This document shows positions 9,010 to 18,580 of a stretch of 64,000 bases of DNA, in pieces. The translations under genes were made by a program, and so were the position numbers. The notes below the pieces were generated by a model. The model saw only the letters and a program-made list of their open reading frames with translations, made no database searches and was not told the origin of the DNA. Positions within the stretch are counted from its first letter, which is position 1. The number at the start of each line of letters is the position of its first letter. The DNA is from an uncultured Propionibacterium sp. (GTDB lineage Bacteria > Actinomycetota > Actinomycetes > Propionibacteriales > Propionibacteriaceae): positions 12,089-76,088 of the forward strand of contig CALHWB010000019.1 in NCBI GenBank assembly GCA_938036835.1, read 5' to 3'.

Positions 9010-9666
9010 TTAGCCCAGCCGATCGGCCAGCTTGTCAAGGTCGCCAGAGATCCGGTGGGTGTCCACGGTCAACTCGGTTACCGCGAGGCTGACCTCGGTG
9101 AGCAAGGAGTTGACCCGTTCGCTGGCGTCGGCTAACTGTTCCAGCAACAAAGTCACCTGCCTCAGATTGGCGGCTGCCCACTGCGACATCGCCAGCCCGC
9201 CGGTCAGCGGGGTCATCGATCGGGCCGTTTGGAGCGACCGTTCGGCATAGTCGATGCTGGCGCGAACCAGATCCGACAGCAGGTGGTCGTTGGCGCCGCG
9301 GCCCTGTTCGGCGGCCTGAATTAGCAGGCTGGAATCGTTGCCCATCTCGTGCAGCGCATGGACCCGGTCGTTCAGGTCGGCGACCACATGGTCGAAGGCT
9401 GCTCGCGAGACTCCCTGCCAGTCGCCTACTCGTTCTCCGAGAGCGTCCAGGTGCCCGGCTAACTCGTCGAGTCGTTTGGCATAGTCGGTTTGCTCTGCTG
9501 CGGTCCCGGTCAGATCGGCGGGATCATTGGTTAGCTCGGCCGCCAGTTCGACTATGGTCTCGTAACCGTCATCATGGTCGAAAATCATACGCACCTCGGG
9601 CGACATGTCCTCATGCCAGTCCTTCAGGGTGCGCACCAGGGATGAGTCATTTGGCTCGTACTTCAT
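9010..9666 (-). CDS. helical WXG-like protein, putative type VII secretion substrate
   Basis: A 218-residue, almost wholly alpha-helical protein without a signal peptide. Around residues 100-115 it has a W-x-G turn (DWQGVSRAAFD) between two amphipathic helices, the hallmark of the WXG100 superfamily. A second helical half (about 130-218) resembles the extended helical domains of larger type VII substrates. Its ATG overlaps the stop of the upstream gene (ATGA), so the pair is co-translated, as usual for partners that form a heterodimer. No toxin or enzymatic domain is seen. The assignment rests on motif and context, not on a recognised homologue. Confidence 0.5.
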   Translation of the reverse strand: MKYEPNDSSLVRTLKDWHEDMSPEVRMIFDHDDGYETIVELAAELTNDPADLTGTAAEQTDYAKRLDELAGHLDALGERVGDWQGVSRAAFDHVVADLNDRVHALHEMGNDSSLLIQAAEQGRGANDHLLSDLVRASIDYAERSLQTARSMTPLTGGLAMSQWAAANLRQVTLLLEQLADASERVNSLLTEVSLAVTELTVDTHRISGDLDKLADRLG

Positions 9667-10013
9667 GACAGTTCTCCAAGGGCCCTGCCGATGCCGCGAT
9701 TGATCAACTCGGTTGCCTGGTCCTCGGTGTTCAGGTAGTCCCAGGCGCTGGCCCGCAGCGCTTGCGAAGATTGGCGGACTGCTCGGCCGGCGCTGCGGAT
9801 GGCGTCTAGATAGGCAGCGGTAGCTGCCTGACCGGCGGCCCCCACATCGTCTTGGGGACGATGGCTGTCTGCCCGGCTCGTGTCCGCATCGGTCGGCTTG
9901 GCCGAAGTGGTTGGCTTGGCCGGTAGGTTCTCCTCACAGTCCTCGGCCATGGCCTGCATGCTATCCGCACCAGCGATCAGCAACTCCGGTGACACGACGA
10001 TGTCGTAATCCAT
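9663..10013 (-). CDS. small ESX-like helical protein with YxxxE tail motif
   Basis: A 116-residue protein. An N-terminal strand/helix (MDYDIVVSPELL) is followed by a polar Pro/Thr/Asp-rich linker and a C-terminal helix ending in YLNTE. That fits the Y-x-x-x-D/E export signal that follows the helical hairpin in type VII substrates. GAGGAG sits just upstream of the ATG at 10013. It overlaps the next gene by four bases and is probably its secretion partner. No EccC-type ATPase or other machinery gene is in the window, so the secretion role is inferred. Confidence 0.5.
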   Translation of the reverse strand: MDYDIVVSPELLIAGADSMQAMAEDCEENLPAKPTTSAKPTDADTSRADSHRPQDDVGAAGQAATAAYLDAIRSAGRAVRQSSQALRASAWDYLNTEDQATELINRGIGRALGELS

Positions 10014-10213
10014 CGGTCTCCTCTCGTTGGTCAAGCCGGACACAACGATGGTATCTGGGTATCGGGCCAGCGGCCTCGCCAACCGTTGAAGCCCGCTTGC
10101 CGGGCGTACATGCTCGGTTCGCTGTCGGCGATATCGACGACCGCCGTGGTATTGCCAGTCGACGGATCATTCGGTTCACCCGGTACGGCCAGGGGTAGCG
10201 CTCGCGGTCTTGG

Positions 10214-10219
10214 TAGGCT
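10214..10219 (+). promoter_or_regulatory. candidate -10 element of thrC (leaderless)
   Basis: TAGGCT ends 6 bases before the GTG start and no Shine-Dalgarno is present, as expected for a leaderless transcript. No good -35 match was found. Confidence 0.4.
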
Positions 10220-10225
10220 GCCTGG

Positions 10226-11662
10226 GTGCGGTATATCTCCACCCGGGCCGGGGCCGGCGTCCCGGCAGGATTCAGCGACATTCTGTTGGCGGGCTTGGCC
10301 GCCGATGGTGGGCTATATCTACCGGCCGAGTATCCAAAACTGACCGATGGGAGGCTGACCGGTTTCCGCCGGGCGCTACAGACCGAGGGCTACGCCGGCC
10401 TGGCCCGGCAGGTCGTCGGGCTATTCATCGACGATATCGACCAGGCCGATCTGGCGGCCATCTGCCGGCGTGCCTATACCGCCGATAGGTTCGGCGACCC
10501 GCGGATCGTGTCCGCCGAGCGAGTCGGCGATGGCCGGATATGGCTGGGGCATATATCCAATGGCCCAACCGCAGCCTTCAAGGACATGGCCATGCAGTTG
10601 CTGGGTGGGCTGTTCGCCCATGAACTCGCCCGACGCGACACCACCCTGACCATTCTTGGCGCCACCAGCGGAGACACCGGTAGCGCCGCGGAATATGCGC
10701 TGCGGGGCCAGCCGCGGATTCGCGTCCACATGCTTACTCCGGCCGGCCGGATGACCCCATTCCAGCAGGCCCAGATGTTCAGCCTGCCGGACGCAAACAT
10801 TCACAACATCGCCGTCGATGGGGTTTTCGACGACTGTCAGGATCTGGTGAAGACGGTCAACGCGGACGTCGAGTTCAAGACGCGATACCATATCGGGGCG
10901 GTGAACTCGATCAACTGGGCACGGCTGGTAGCGCAGGTGGTTTACTACGTGGCGTTGTGGGTCCAGACCACCGGTAGCAATGATCAACAGGTCAGTTTTG
11001 CGGTACCGTCCGGCAACTTCGGCAATATCTGTGCTGGCCATGTGGCCCGGCAGATGGGGTTGCCGATCGATGCCCTGATCCTGGCCACGAACGAAAACCG
11101 GGTGTTGCACGAATTCTTCGATACCGGACGCTACCGCGTTCGATCGGCTGCCGAGGTGCCGGCAACCAGTAGCCCATCGATGGACATTTCTAAGGCCTCC
11201 AACTTCGAGCGGTTCGTGTTCGATCTGTTGGGTCGCGATGGCCGGCGGGTGGCCGACCTGTTCGGCGGCCAGTTGAACTCCAGAGGAGAATTCGATCTGT
11301 CCGGCACCGCCGAGTTCGCCCGGCTGGCCGCCGATTTTGGCTTCCGCAGCGGTTCCTCGACCCATGCCGATCGGGTAGCCACCATCGCCGACTGGTACCG
11401 TAGCCACCGCATCCTGATCGACCCGCACACCGCCGATGCGGCCCACGTGGCAGAATCCTTCCTCGACCGGGTGAGTACCCCGATCGTGGTGCTAGAAACC
11501 GCCTTGCCGGTGAAGTTCGCCCAGACCATTGCCGAGGCCATCGGGGAGGTCCCGCCGCTACCTGCCAGGTTCGCCGGCCTAGAGCAGGCGCCTCGGCGCG
11601 TGGTGAACCTGCCAAACGACGTCCAGGCGATCAAGGATCACATCGCCGCGCAGGCCGGCTGA
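10226..11662 (+). CDS. thrC: threonine synthase
   Basis: This PLP enzyme of 478 residues converts O-phosphohomoserine to threonine and phosphate. It is the long form, with an N-terminal domain of about 80 residues beginning with the RYISTRG-like motif. PLP Lys119 lies in NGPTAAFKD, and the phosphate-binding loop SGDTGSAA follows at about 150. Nearby hom and thrB, which accompany thrC in many actinobacteria, are absent; many actinobacteria use the short ThrC instead. The GTG at 10226 is supported by the -10 element 6 bases upstream. Its stop directly abuts that of the convergent amylase gene. Confidence 0.93.
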   Translation: MRYISTRAGAGVPAGFSDILLAGLAADGGLYLPAEYPKLTDGRLTGFRRALQTEGYAGLARQVVGLFIDDIDQADLAAICRRAYTADRFGDPRIVSAERVGDGRIWLGHISNGPTAAFKDMAMQLLGGLFAHELARRDTTLTILGATSGDTGSAAEYALRGQPRIRVHMLTPAGRMTPFQQAQMFSLPDANIHNIAVDGVFDDCQDLVKTVNADVEFKTRYHIGAVNSINWARLVAQVVYYVALWVQTTGSNDQQVSFAVPSGNFGNICAGHVARQMGLPIDALILATNENRVLHEFFDTGRYRVRSAAEVPATSSPSMDISKASNFERFVFDLLGRDGRRVADLFGGQLNSRGEFDLSGTAEFARLAADFGFRSGSSTHADRVATIADWYRSHRILIDPHTADAAHVAESFLDRVSTPIVVLETALPVKFAQTIAEAIGEVPPLPARFAGLEQAPRRVVNLPNDVQAIKDHIAAQAG

Positions 11663-13795
11663 TCAACCTCCCACGGTGAAACTGCCTTCGGTATGGCTGA
11701 CATTGCCGGATCCGTCGGTCACCACCACGCGTACCTCCATCGGGGTGCCCGTTGGCTGATTCGACAGATCGGCGAATACCCGATAGCGGCCGGTTTCCGA
11801 ATTGGGCGCGTCGTCGGTGCCAAGTAGCTGCCAATCGCTGCTTCCGGCCGGGCGGACGAGGAAGCTGACCTCCGCGAAGGCCGGTTGCGACAAGGCAGCC
11901 TCGATGGGGATGGGCTGTTGGGGACGCGAGGCATCGATCGGCTCGATGGCAGCGGTAGGCGCGGCCTGCCTGGCGGGTAGGCCACGCTCGGCCTGATATA
12001 CCCGTACCGACATCGGCTCGGCCGACACCTGCGCGGTACCGTCGGCGGCGACCGGCGACGCTTCGCCGCCGCCGAAGATTGGCGTCAGGGTGGTTTCGCG
12101 GACATCGGTTCGCACCGTGGCCTGGTGGGTTTCGGCCGAGTTGTTGGCCACCACCACATACTCTCGGCCGGCCGCGATCCGGCTGGTCACCAGCAGCCCA
12201 GCCGACTCGTCGGCGTACCGGATCATCTGGGCCCCGTTGACCAGCGCCGGGTGCGCCTGCCGTAGCCCGGCGAGATCGGCAAGATGCCGGTAGAGCCGGT
12301 GAGTGGGGTCGTAGCGATCCAGCGACCCGGGCGATCCACCCAGCACCTGATCGGTCGCATAGCGTTCGGTGCGGGTGGCGAACAGATCGGCGCGGGCTGC
12401 CTGATCGCCGCCACTGCCGGTCAATCCCTGTTCGTCGCCGTAGTAGATCACCGGCTGGCCGCGGGTGAGCAGCAGCAGTGAATGGGCGAACAGGTCGCGG
12501 GACAAGCGCTGATCGGGAGTGCCGGCGACCAGCATACCGATTCGTCCCAGGTCGTGATTACCCAGGAAGGTGGGTGATTGGTAGGGGCCGGAATCGGCGT
12601 CGATCAGGTAATCGTCTTGATCCCAGACTCGCACCAGTTCCCGCGGCGAGCCCATGTTGGCAACCTGTACTGCGGCCGCCTGGAAGGCGAAATCCAGGGC
12701 CGCCGGCAATCGGCCGCGGGTGGTGAACCGACTGGTCTGCTCGACATCGGTGGTGAAAACCTCGCCGAACATGAAGAATTCCGGGCCGCCGGAAGCCTGT
12801 AGCGCGGGACAGAACTGCTGCCAAAACTCGATGTTGACGTGCTTCACGGTATCGATCCGGAAACCGTCGATCCCCCAGGACTGCCAGGCCTGGTAGATCT
12901 CGGTGAACCCCGACACGACCTCGGGGCGCTCGGTGAACACATCGTCCAGCCCGTGGAAGTCCCCGTAGGTAACCGATTCCCCAACCCAGGTGGAATCTCC
13001 CCGGTTGTGGTACATGGTGGGGTCGTTCAACCAGCCTGGTGCCCGAGCCTCGCTGCGGGCTGGATCGATCACCGGGCGATGGGGGGCAAAACTGTCGGCG
13101 TCCAATGCCGGGAAGGGCTGCCTGGTCGCGGCCAGCTGCGCGTCGTCGATGACCTGCCCGCTGGCGTCCCGGTAGGGCGACTGGGATTTCGGCCGATAGC
13201 TGTGGCTGCCGTCGGCATAGTCGATGACATCCGCGGTGTGATTGACCACGATGTCGAAATAGATCCGCATGCCCCGCCGATGCACCGCGGCGATCAACTG
13301 GCGCAGCTCGTCCTCGGTGCCCAGATGCGGGTCTATGCGGGTGAAATCGGTGATCCAGTAGCCGTGGTAGCCGGCCGAGGCGGCCCTGCCGGTGCCCTGC
13401 ACCGGCTGGTTCACGAATGTCGGGGTGAGCCAGATGGCGGTGGTGCCCAACCCCTGGATGTAGTCGAGGTGAGCCATGATGCCGGCAAGATCGCCACCAT
13501 GGTAGAAGCCGATATCGGTCGGGTCGAAGCCGGTGGTCATCCGGTCGCCGTTCAGCCCGCCGGTGTCGTTTCCGGGGTCGCCGTTGGCGAAGCGGTCGGT
13601 GACGATGAAGTAGAACTGCTCATCGGTTTGACCCGGCCGCAGGGCATGCATGGGCGTGGCATCGTCGTGACCGAGCCAGCGCCCCAGTGGGGTGGCGATC
13701 GCGATCAGGACCAGGCCCAGCGACAGCGCCAGCCATGGCGGCCAGCGGGAATCGCGGTTGGTCACGCCGGCCTGGCCGATTGGGGTGTCGGGCAT
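11663..13795 (-). CDS. membrane-anchored GH13 alpha-amylase
   Basis: A 710-residue glycoside hydrolase of family 13, probably acting outside the membrane on alpha-1,4-glucans. One N-terminal hydrophobic segment (about 19-38) may be an uncleaved signal anchor. The barrel follows with the calcium/active-site regions DIVVNH (181-186), nucleophile Asp315 (GFRIDTV), acid/base Glu345 (FGEVF) and Asp415 (LGNHD). After the all-beta domain C (about 530-600), a C-terminal Ig/Fn3-like segment ends the protein. The ATG at 13795 was chosen because it lies just before the anchor; longer versions add Pro/Arg-rich sequence. It is downstream of valS on the same strand but separated by about 240 bases, so it probably has its own promoter. 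Confidence 0.9.
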   Translation of the reverse strand: MPDTPIGQAGVTNRDSRWPPWLALSLGLVLIAIATPLGRWLGHDDATPMHALRPGQTDEQFYFIVTDRFANGDPGNDTGGLNGDRMTTGFDPTDIGFYHGGDLAGIMAHLDYIQGLGTTAIWLTPTFVNQPVQGTGRAASAGYHGYWITDFTRIDPHLGTEDELRQLIAAVHRRGMRIYFDIVVNHTADVIDYADGSHSYRPKSQSPYRDASGQVIDDAQLAATRQPFPALDADSFAPHRPVIDPARSEARAPGWLNDPTMYHNRGDSTWVGESVTYGDFHGLDDVFTERPEVVSGFTEIYQAWQSWGIDGFRIDTVKHVNIEFWQQFCPALQASGGPEFFMFGEVFTTDVEQTSRFTTRGRLPAALDFAFQAAAVQVANMGSPRELVRVWDQDDYLIDADSGPYQSPTFLGNHDLGRIGMLVAGTPDQRLSRDLFAHSLLLLTRGQPVIYYGDEQGLTGSGGDQAARADLFATRTERYATDQVLGGSPGSLDRYDPTHRLYRHLADLAGLRQAHPALVNGAQMIRYADESAGLLVTSRIAAGREYVVVANNSAETHQATVRTDVRETTLTPIFGGGEASPVAADGTAQVSAEPMSVRVYQAERGLPARQAAPTAAIEPIDASRPQQPIPIEAALSQPAFAEVSFLVRPAGSSDWQLLGTDDAPNSETGRYRVFADLSNQPTGTPMEVRVVVTDGSGNVSHTEGSFTVGG

Positions 13796-14032
13796 GGCGC
13801 TCACTCTAGACCAGGGCCGTGTCACCGGCCGCCCACCGGTGGGATCCGGCGACAGGTCTTCCGGGAGCAGCTTCCGTCTGCACCCCGGAATCCGGGCAGG
13901 CAGGGTGACATGTGCCCGGGGCATGCGGTTGCGTTGTCTTGCTCGCCAGGCCCATCGAAACCGCGTGGCTGGTAAGGTGCGGGTTTGCGGCCTCCGATGG
14001 TAGGCGCCGGCCGGGCGGCCCGCAGCCTTGGC

Positions 14033-16618
14033 TCAGGGCTGGCCGGCCAGGGTGGCGGTCACCTCGATGGCCCCCCCGGTCGGTTGCCAGGCCGGCTCCC
14101 CGGTGATGTGGGCCACCGCTCGCAAATCGGTCTCGGCTTGCCGCAGCAGGCCTAGCTGCTCGCCAGGTCCGCTGATCCGGGCGTGGGTGATCTCGGCGCG
14201 GGGCGACACCTTGGCGGCCGATTTTACCTGGCGCAGCGCGATCAGGGTGGCCGAGACCGCCTGCAACAGGGCGGCATCGCCACCCTCCGGAAGCTCGGCG
14301 GCGGCCGGCCAATTGGCGCGGTGCACCGATCCCGGCTGCCACCAGCTCCACACTTCTTCGGTGACGAAAGGCATGAACGGGGCCAGTAACCGCAATAGGA
14401 CGCGCAAGGCGGCCTGCAAGGCGGCATTCGCCGAAGCCGCGGCCTGCTCTCCGCGAGTCCCGTAGGCACGCTCCTTGACCAACTCGACGTAGTCGTCGCA
14501 GAAGGTCCAGAAGAAGGTCTCGGTGGCCTCCAGGGCTGCGGTGTAGTTGAACTCGTCGAAGGCCGCCGTGGCTTGCTCGATCGTCTGCCGCAGCGTGGCC
14601 AGCATGGCTAGGTCCACGGGCTCGGTGATCTGCTCGATGCCGGCCGGAGCGCTGCCCAGGCCCAACACGAAACGCGACGCGTTGAGCACCTTCATCGCGA
14701 GCCGGCGCCCGACCTTCATCTGGGTCTGATCGAACGGCGAATCGGTGCCCGGCCGGGCCATGGCCGCCCGCCAGCGCACCGCATCGGAACCGAACCGGTC
14801 CAGGATCTCGGTAGGCACCACCACGTTGCCCCTGGACTTGCTCATCTTTTTCCGGTCCGGATCCATCACGAATCCAGAGATGGTGGTGCGTCGCCAGGGC
14901 AGCCGGTGCTCCTCCAAGTGGCTGCGCACCATCCGACTGAACAGCCAAGTGCGGATGATGTCATGGCCCTGCGGTGCGATGTCCATCGGGTAGGTTAACC
15001 GCCACAGCTGCGGGTCGGTCCGCCAGCCGCAGGCCAATTGCGGGGTAAGCGAACTGGTCGCCCAGGTGTCCATTACATCGGGGTCGCCGATGAAACCGCC
15101 GGGCTGGCCGCGCTGGGCCTCGTCGAAACCGGGCGCCGGCTGGGCGACCGGGTCGACCGGTAGCGCCGCCTCGGCTGCCACGATCGGATGCTCATAGTCG
15201 GGCTCGCCGTTGGTATCCAGGCGGTACCAGACGGGGAACGGCACCCCGAAGAACCGTTGCCGGCTGATCAGCCAGTCGCTGTGCAACCCGGCCACCCAGT
15301 TTGCATAGCGATGGCGCATGTGGTCGGGAGTCCACTGTAGCTCCTCGCCGCGAGCCAGCAGCGCGGCCCGCAGCCGTTCGTCCCGGCCGCCATTGGCGAT
15401 GTACCACTGGCGGGTGGAGACAATCTCCAATGGCTTCTCGCCACGTTCGTAGAAGTTGGTCATCCGGGTGGTCGGCTTGGGCTCGCCGATCAGCTCACCG
15501 CGGGCTCGCAGCATCTCGACCACCTTCTCGCGAGCCGAATAGGTGGTTAGGCCGGCGATCCGGGCGTAGGCCTCCCGCGCCACGATCCATTCCGGGATAT
15601 CGCGCAGCAGCCGGCCGTCGCGGCCGATGATGGTGCGCGTGGGCAGATCGAGCTCCCGCCACCAGGTGACATCGGTCAGGTCGCCGAAGGTGCAGCACAT
15701 CGCGATACCCGAACCCTTGTCGGGTTCGGCAGCCGGGTGGGCCAGCACGGGCACCTCGACACCGAAGACCGGGGTGGTCACCGTGCTGCCGAACAGCGGA
15801 CGATAGCGTTCGTCGCCGGGGTGGGCGATCAGAGCCGAGCAGGCAGCCAGCAGCTCGGGCCGGGTGGTTTCGATCAGCACCGGCTCGCCGTCGAGCCGAT
15901 GGAAGGCCAGGCCATAGTAGAAGCCCGGGTATTCCCGCGCCTCAAGCTCCGCCTGGGCCACGGCGGTCTGGAAGGTGACATCCCACATCGTGGGAGCCAG
16001 CGAAAGATAGGCCTCGCCGCGCTCGAAATTGTGCAGGAACGCCCGCTGGGCGACGGCCTGGGCGGCGGGGGAGATCGTGGTGTACAGCAGATCCCAATCC
16101 ACCGATAGGCCCAATGTACGCCACAGATTCTCGAAGACCCGCTCGTCAACCTCGGTCAGCTGGACGCACAACTCGACGAAATTGCGTCGGCTGACCGGCA
16201 CCTGGCGCTTCGGATCCGGCTTGGTGGGGGGAGCGAAGCCCGGGTCATAGGGCAGCGTAGGGTCGCAGCGCACCCCGAAATAGTTCTGTACCCGCCGTTC
16301 GGTGGGCAGCCCGTTGTCGTCCCACCCCATCGGGTAGAACACCTGCTTGCCGCGCATCCGCTGATAGCGGGCGATGGTGTCGGTGTGGGTATAGCTGAAG
16401 ACATGACCCACATGCAACGAGCCGGAAACCGTTGGTGGGGGGGTATCGATGGAGAAAACCTCGCCCCGGGTCTCGGGCCGGACGAACGCATAGGTGCCGT
16501 CCTGCGCCCAGCGCGCCGACCACTTCGCCTCCAAACCCTCCAAAGCCGGTTTCGCCGGTACCTGCCAACCGCCGGGATCGGCAGGCGGCGTCTGGGCAGG
16601 TTCTGGCGTGACAGTCAT
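14033..16618 (-). CDS. valS: valine--tRNA ligase
   Basis: This class I aminoacyl-tRNA synthetase of 861 residues charges tRNA-Val. HVGH is the HIGH box near residue 70, the CP1 editing domain spans roughly 190-390, and KMSKSRGNV is the KMSKS box near 585. An anticodon-binding domain and a short C-terminus complete it. The length and short coiled-coil region match the actinobacterial subtype. The ATG at 16618 was chosen because AGGA lies at a usable distance upstream; the ATG at 16627 sits on top of that sequence. In many actinobacteria valS and folC are adjacent in one operon; here they lie on opposite strands with the thiol-redox genes between them, which points to a local rearrangement. Confidence 0.97.
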   Translation of the reverse strand: MTVTPEPAQTPPADPGGWQVPAKPALEGLEAKWSARWAQDGTYAFVRPETRGEVFSIDTPPPTVSGSLHVGHVFSYTHTDTIARYQRMRGKQVFYPMGWDDNGLPTERRVQNYFGVRCDPTLPYDPGFAPPTKPDPKRQVPVSRRNFVELCVQLTEVDERVFENLWRTLGLSVDWDLLYTTISPAAQAVAQRAFLHNFERGEAYLSLAPTMWDVTFQTAVAQAELEAREYPGFYYGLAFHRLDGEPVLIETTRPELLAACSALIAHPGDERYRPLFGSTVTTPVFGVEVPVLAHPAAEPDKGSGIAMCCTFGDLTDVTWWRELDLPTRTIIGRDGRLLRDIPEWIVAREAYARIAGLTTYSAREKVVEMLRARGELIGEPKPTTRMTNFYERGEKPLEIVSTRQWYIANGGRDERLRAALLARGEELQWTPDHMRHRYANWVAGLHSDWLISRQRFFGVPFPVWYRLDTNGEPDYEHPIVAAEAALPVDPVAQPAPGFDEAQRGQPGGFIGDPDVMDTWATSSLTPQLACGWRTDPQLWRLTYPMDIAPQGHDIIRTWLFSRMVRSHLEEHRLPWRRTTISGFVMDPDRKKMSKSRGNVVVPTEILDRFGSDAVRWRAAMARPGTDSPFDQTQMKVGRRLAMKVLNASRFVLGLGSAPAGIEQITEPVDLAMLATLRQTIEQATAAFDEFNYTAALEATETFFWTFCDDYVELVKERAYGTRGEQAAASANAALQAALRVLLRLLAPFMPFVTEEVWSWWQPGSVHRANWPAAAELPEGGDAALLQAVSATLIALRQVKSAAKVSPRAEITHARISGPGEQLGLLRQAETDLRAVAHITGEPAWQPTGGAIEVTATLAGQP

Positions 16619-16676
16619 GGGCCGCATCCTATCGAGTCGAATCGATACCGGGCGAAACCGGGCCCGACCGGCAGAT

Positions 16677-17525
16677 TCAACTGCCGGCAGCCTGCAGGAT
16701 CTTCGCCAGCAGAGCGTCGGCGCTGACCAGATCGCTCTTGGTGGGTCCCATCGGCTTGCCGTTGGCCAGGAAGGTCGGCGTCCCGGTCACCGAATCCGGC
16801 TTGGCCCGCTGCATCTTCTGAACGAACTGGCTGGTCGCCTGGGTGGTGAAGCAGGTCTCGAAGGCGTTCTTCTGGTCCCCCTCGATGCCTGCCTGGCCGG
16901 CCCACTGCAACAACTGCGCATCGGTCCAGCCATCGCCCTCCTTGGCAGGCTGATTGGCGAAGACAGCGCTGGTGTATTCGGGGAACTTGCCCTGGAAATC
17001 GGCGCAACTGGCGGCCACCGCCGCGCGGAAAGAATGATCGGTATTCAAGAGAGAATCCAGCCCATACAGTATGTGATATGTCAGTCTGATCCTGCCCTGA
17101 TCGGCGAGCTGCTCCAGCAACGGGTCGATCAGCTTTGACGACTGCGAACAGCCCGGGCATTGGAAGTCGAGGTAGGCCACGACATCCGGCACGTCGCCTG
17201 CGGCCTCGCCACCGGCATAACCGATCGCGGTGCCGTCGGCCGTGGCATTCGGGGGCACCATCTGGGCGGCCTGGTTGCGTTGCCGCTCCTCCGCTTTGCG
17301 GCGGTTGTGATTCTGCACCAGCACCGTGGTGACCACCGCGACGATGGCCGCCGCCACGATGGCGGTCACCACAATCAGGATGCGGCGGGTTCGGGCGCGC
17401 TGGGCTTCGGCGGCCTGCTGGGCACGCAGCCTTTCCCGCCGGGAAACCGGGGCGGTAGACCGAGTCCCGGACTGTGTGGTCGAGCCGTCGGTGTGTCGGG
17501 GCTTGTTCTGCTTGCTCTTGCTCAT
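16677..17525 (-). CDS. DsbA-like membrane-anchored thiol oxidoreductase, copy 1
   Basis: A 282-residue protein with a basic cytoplasmic N-terminus (1-48), one membrane segment (about 49-70) and an extracytoplasmic thioredoxin-fold DsbA domain. The redox motif is CPGC at 123-126, and the fold's cis-proline is in the VTGTPTF stretch near 253. It probably forms or shuffles disulfides in exported proteins. AGGAGG lies 7 bases upstream of the ATG at 17525. It sits between valS and a second DsbA-like gene, and the three minus-strand redox genes are spaced like an operon. Confidence 0.88.
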   Translation of the reverse strand: MSKSKQNKPRHTDGSTTQSGTRSTAPVSRRERLRAQQAAEAQRARTRRILIVVTAIVAAAIVAVVTTVLVQNHNRRKAEERQRNQAAQMVPPNATADGTAIGYAGGEAAGDVPDVVAYLDFQCPGCSQSSKLIDPLLEQLADQGRIRLTYHILYGLDSLLNTDHSFRAAVAASCADFQGKFPEYTSAVFANQPAKEGDGWTDAQLLQWAGQAGIEGDQKNAFETCFTTQATSQFVQKMQRAKPDSVTGTPTFLANGKPMGPTKSDLVSADALLAKILQAAGS

Positions 17526-17599
17526 GGGCACGCCTCCTGTCGATCCGGCAGCGGCAAGTCTAAACCAGCCGGCAAAACCTCGACTGGGGCGGCCATCGG

Positions 17600-18427
17600 T
17601 CAGGCTGCTTGTTGGATCGCGGACAGCAGCGCGGCCGGCGAAGCGGCGGCCGCGCGCAGATCGACCTGGTTGCCGTTCACGGTGAAGGCCGGGGTGTAGG
17701 CGATGGTATCCGGTTTGTTCTGCTGGGTATCCAGCACGAACCTGCTGGTGGCGTGCCCGGCAAAACAGGCTTGGAAGACTTGCAGGTCCTTGCCCTGCAA
17801 GCCGGCCGCGTGGGCGATATCGCCGGTCAGCTGGGGGTCGTCCCACCGCTGGCCGCTATCGGCTCGGCCGAACACCTCATGGCGGTACGCGGCGGCCACC
17901 CCGACCATGTCGGCGCAGGCGGTGGCCACATTGGAGCGGAAGGACAAGCCGTTGGGCTGGCCGTGGTCCATGTTCATCAGCAGCACATGGACGAGCCTGA
18001 TCTGGCCGTCCTCGGCCAGGGACTCCAGCATCGGATCTACGGTCCGGGATACCTCGATGCAGCCTCCGCACTGATAGTCGAGGTATACCGCCACCAGGGG
18101 CTTGGACCGGTCGGCGGTGCCGGGTGCATAGTTCAGGCCAGGGCCGTCCGGGTTGGCGTTGGGCGGGGTGAGCTGTTCCGCGGTGCCGTACTGGGCCTGG
18201 ATCGCCTTGGTGCGCAGGTGCTGCTGGACAATGATCGTGGTGACTATGACGACCAGGGATGCCACCACGAGCGCCACGGTCACCGTTTTCAACCGGCGCT
18301 GTTGTGCCGCGCGGTCGGCGGTGACGGCCCGGTAGGTGCCCCGCTTCGATTGACCGGCGGTCGGCTGCTCATCTGCCGATGACGGGGCGCCGGCCGCTCG
18401 GGATTGGCGTGGTGCGCGATGGTTCAT
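17600..18427 (-). CDS. DsbA-like membrane-anchored thiol oxidoreductase, copy 2
   Basis: The 275-residue product is a paralogue of the next gene downstream, with the same layout: a basic N-terminus, one membrane segment at about 49-67 and a DsbA-type domain. The active site here is CGGC at 120-123 instead of CPGC, a change expected to alter the redox potential. The cis-proline region reads AYTPAF. A purine-rich GGGGGGA stretch precedes the ATG at 18427. One copy might act as oxidase and the other as isomerase or reductase, but that is inference. The stop lies 74 bases before copy 1. Confidence 0.87.
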   Translation of the reverse strand: MNHRAPRQSRAAGAPSSADEQPTAGQSKRGTYRAVTADRAAQQRRLKTVTVALVVASLVVIVTTIIVQQHLRTKAIQAQYGTAEQLTPPNANPDGPGLNYAPGTADRSKPLVAVYLDYQCGGCIEVSRTVDPMLESLAEDGQIRLVHVLLMNMDHGQPNGLSFRSNVATACADMVGVAAAYRHEVFGRADSGQRWDDPQLTGDIAHAAGLQGKDLQVFQACFAGHATSRFVLDTQQNKPDTIAYTPAFTVNGNQVDLRAAAASPAALLSAIQQAA

Positions 18428-18580
18428 CGTGGTCCCCCCTGATGGTTGGTGTCAGCTGATCCGCGAGCCCGGATGCGGTGGCTCATCGCCTGGAGCCAGC
18501 CGGTGGGGTGGCGCCCGTCCAGTGGCTCATCATCCGGGGTGAGGTCGGCGTTGTCGGCAGGCCGGGCGTCAGGCTAGTGG

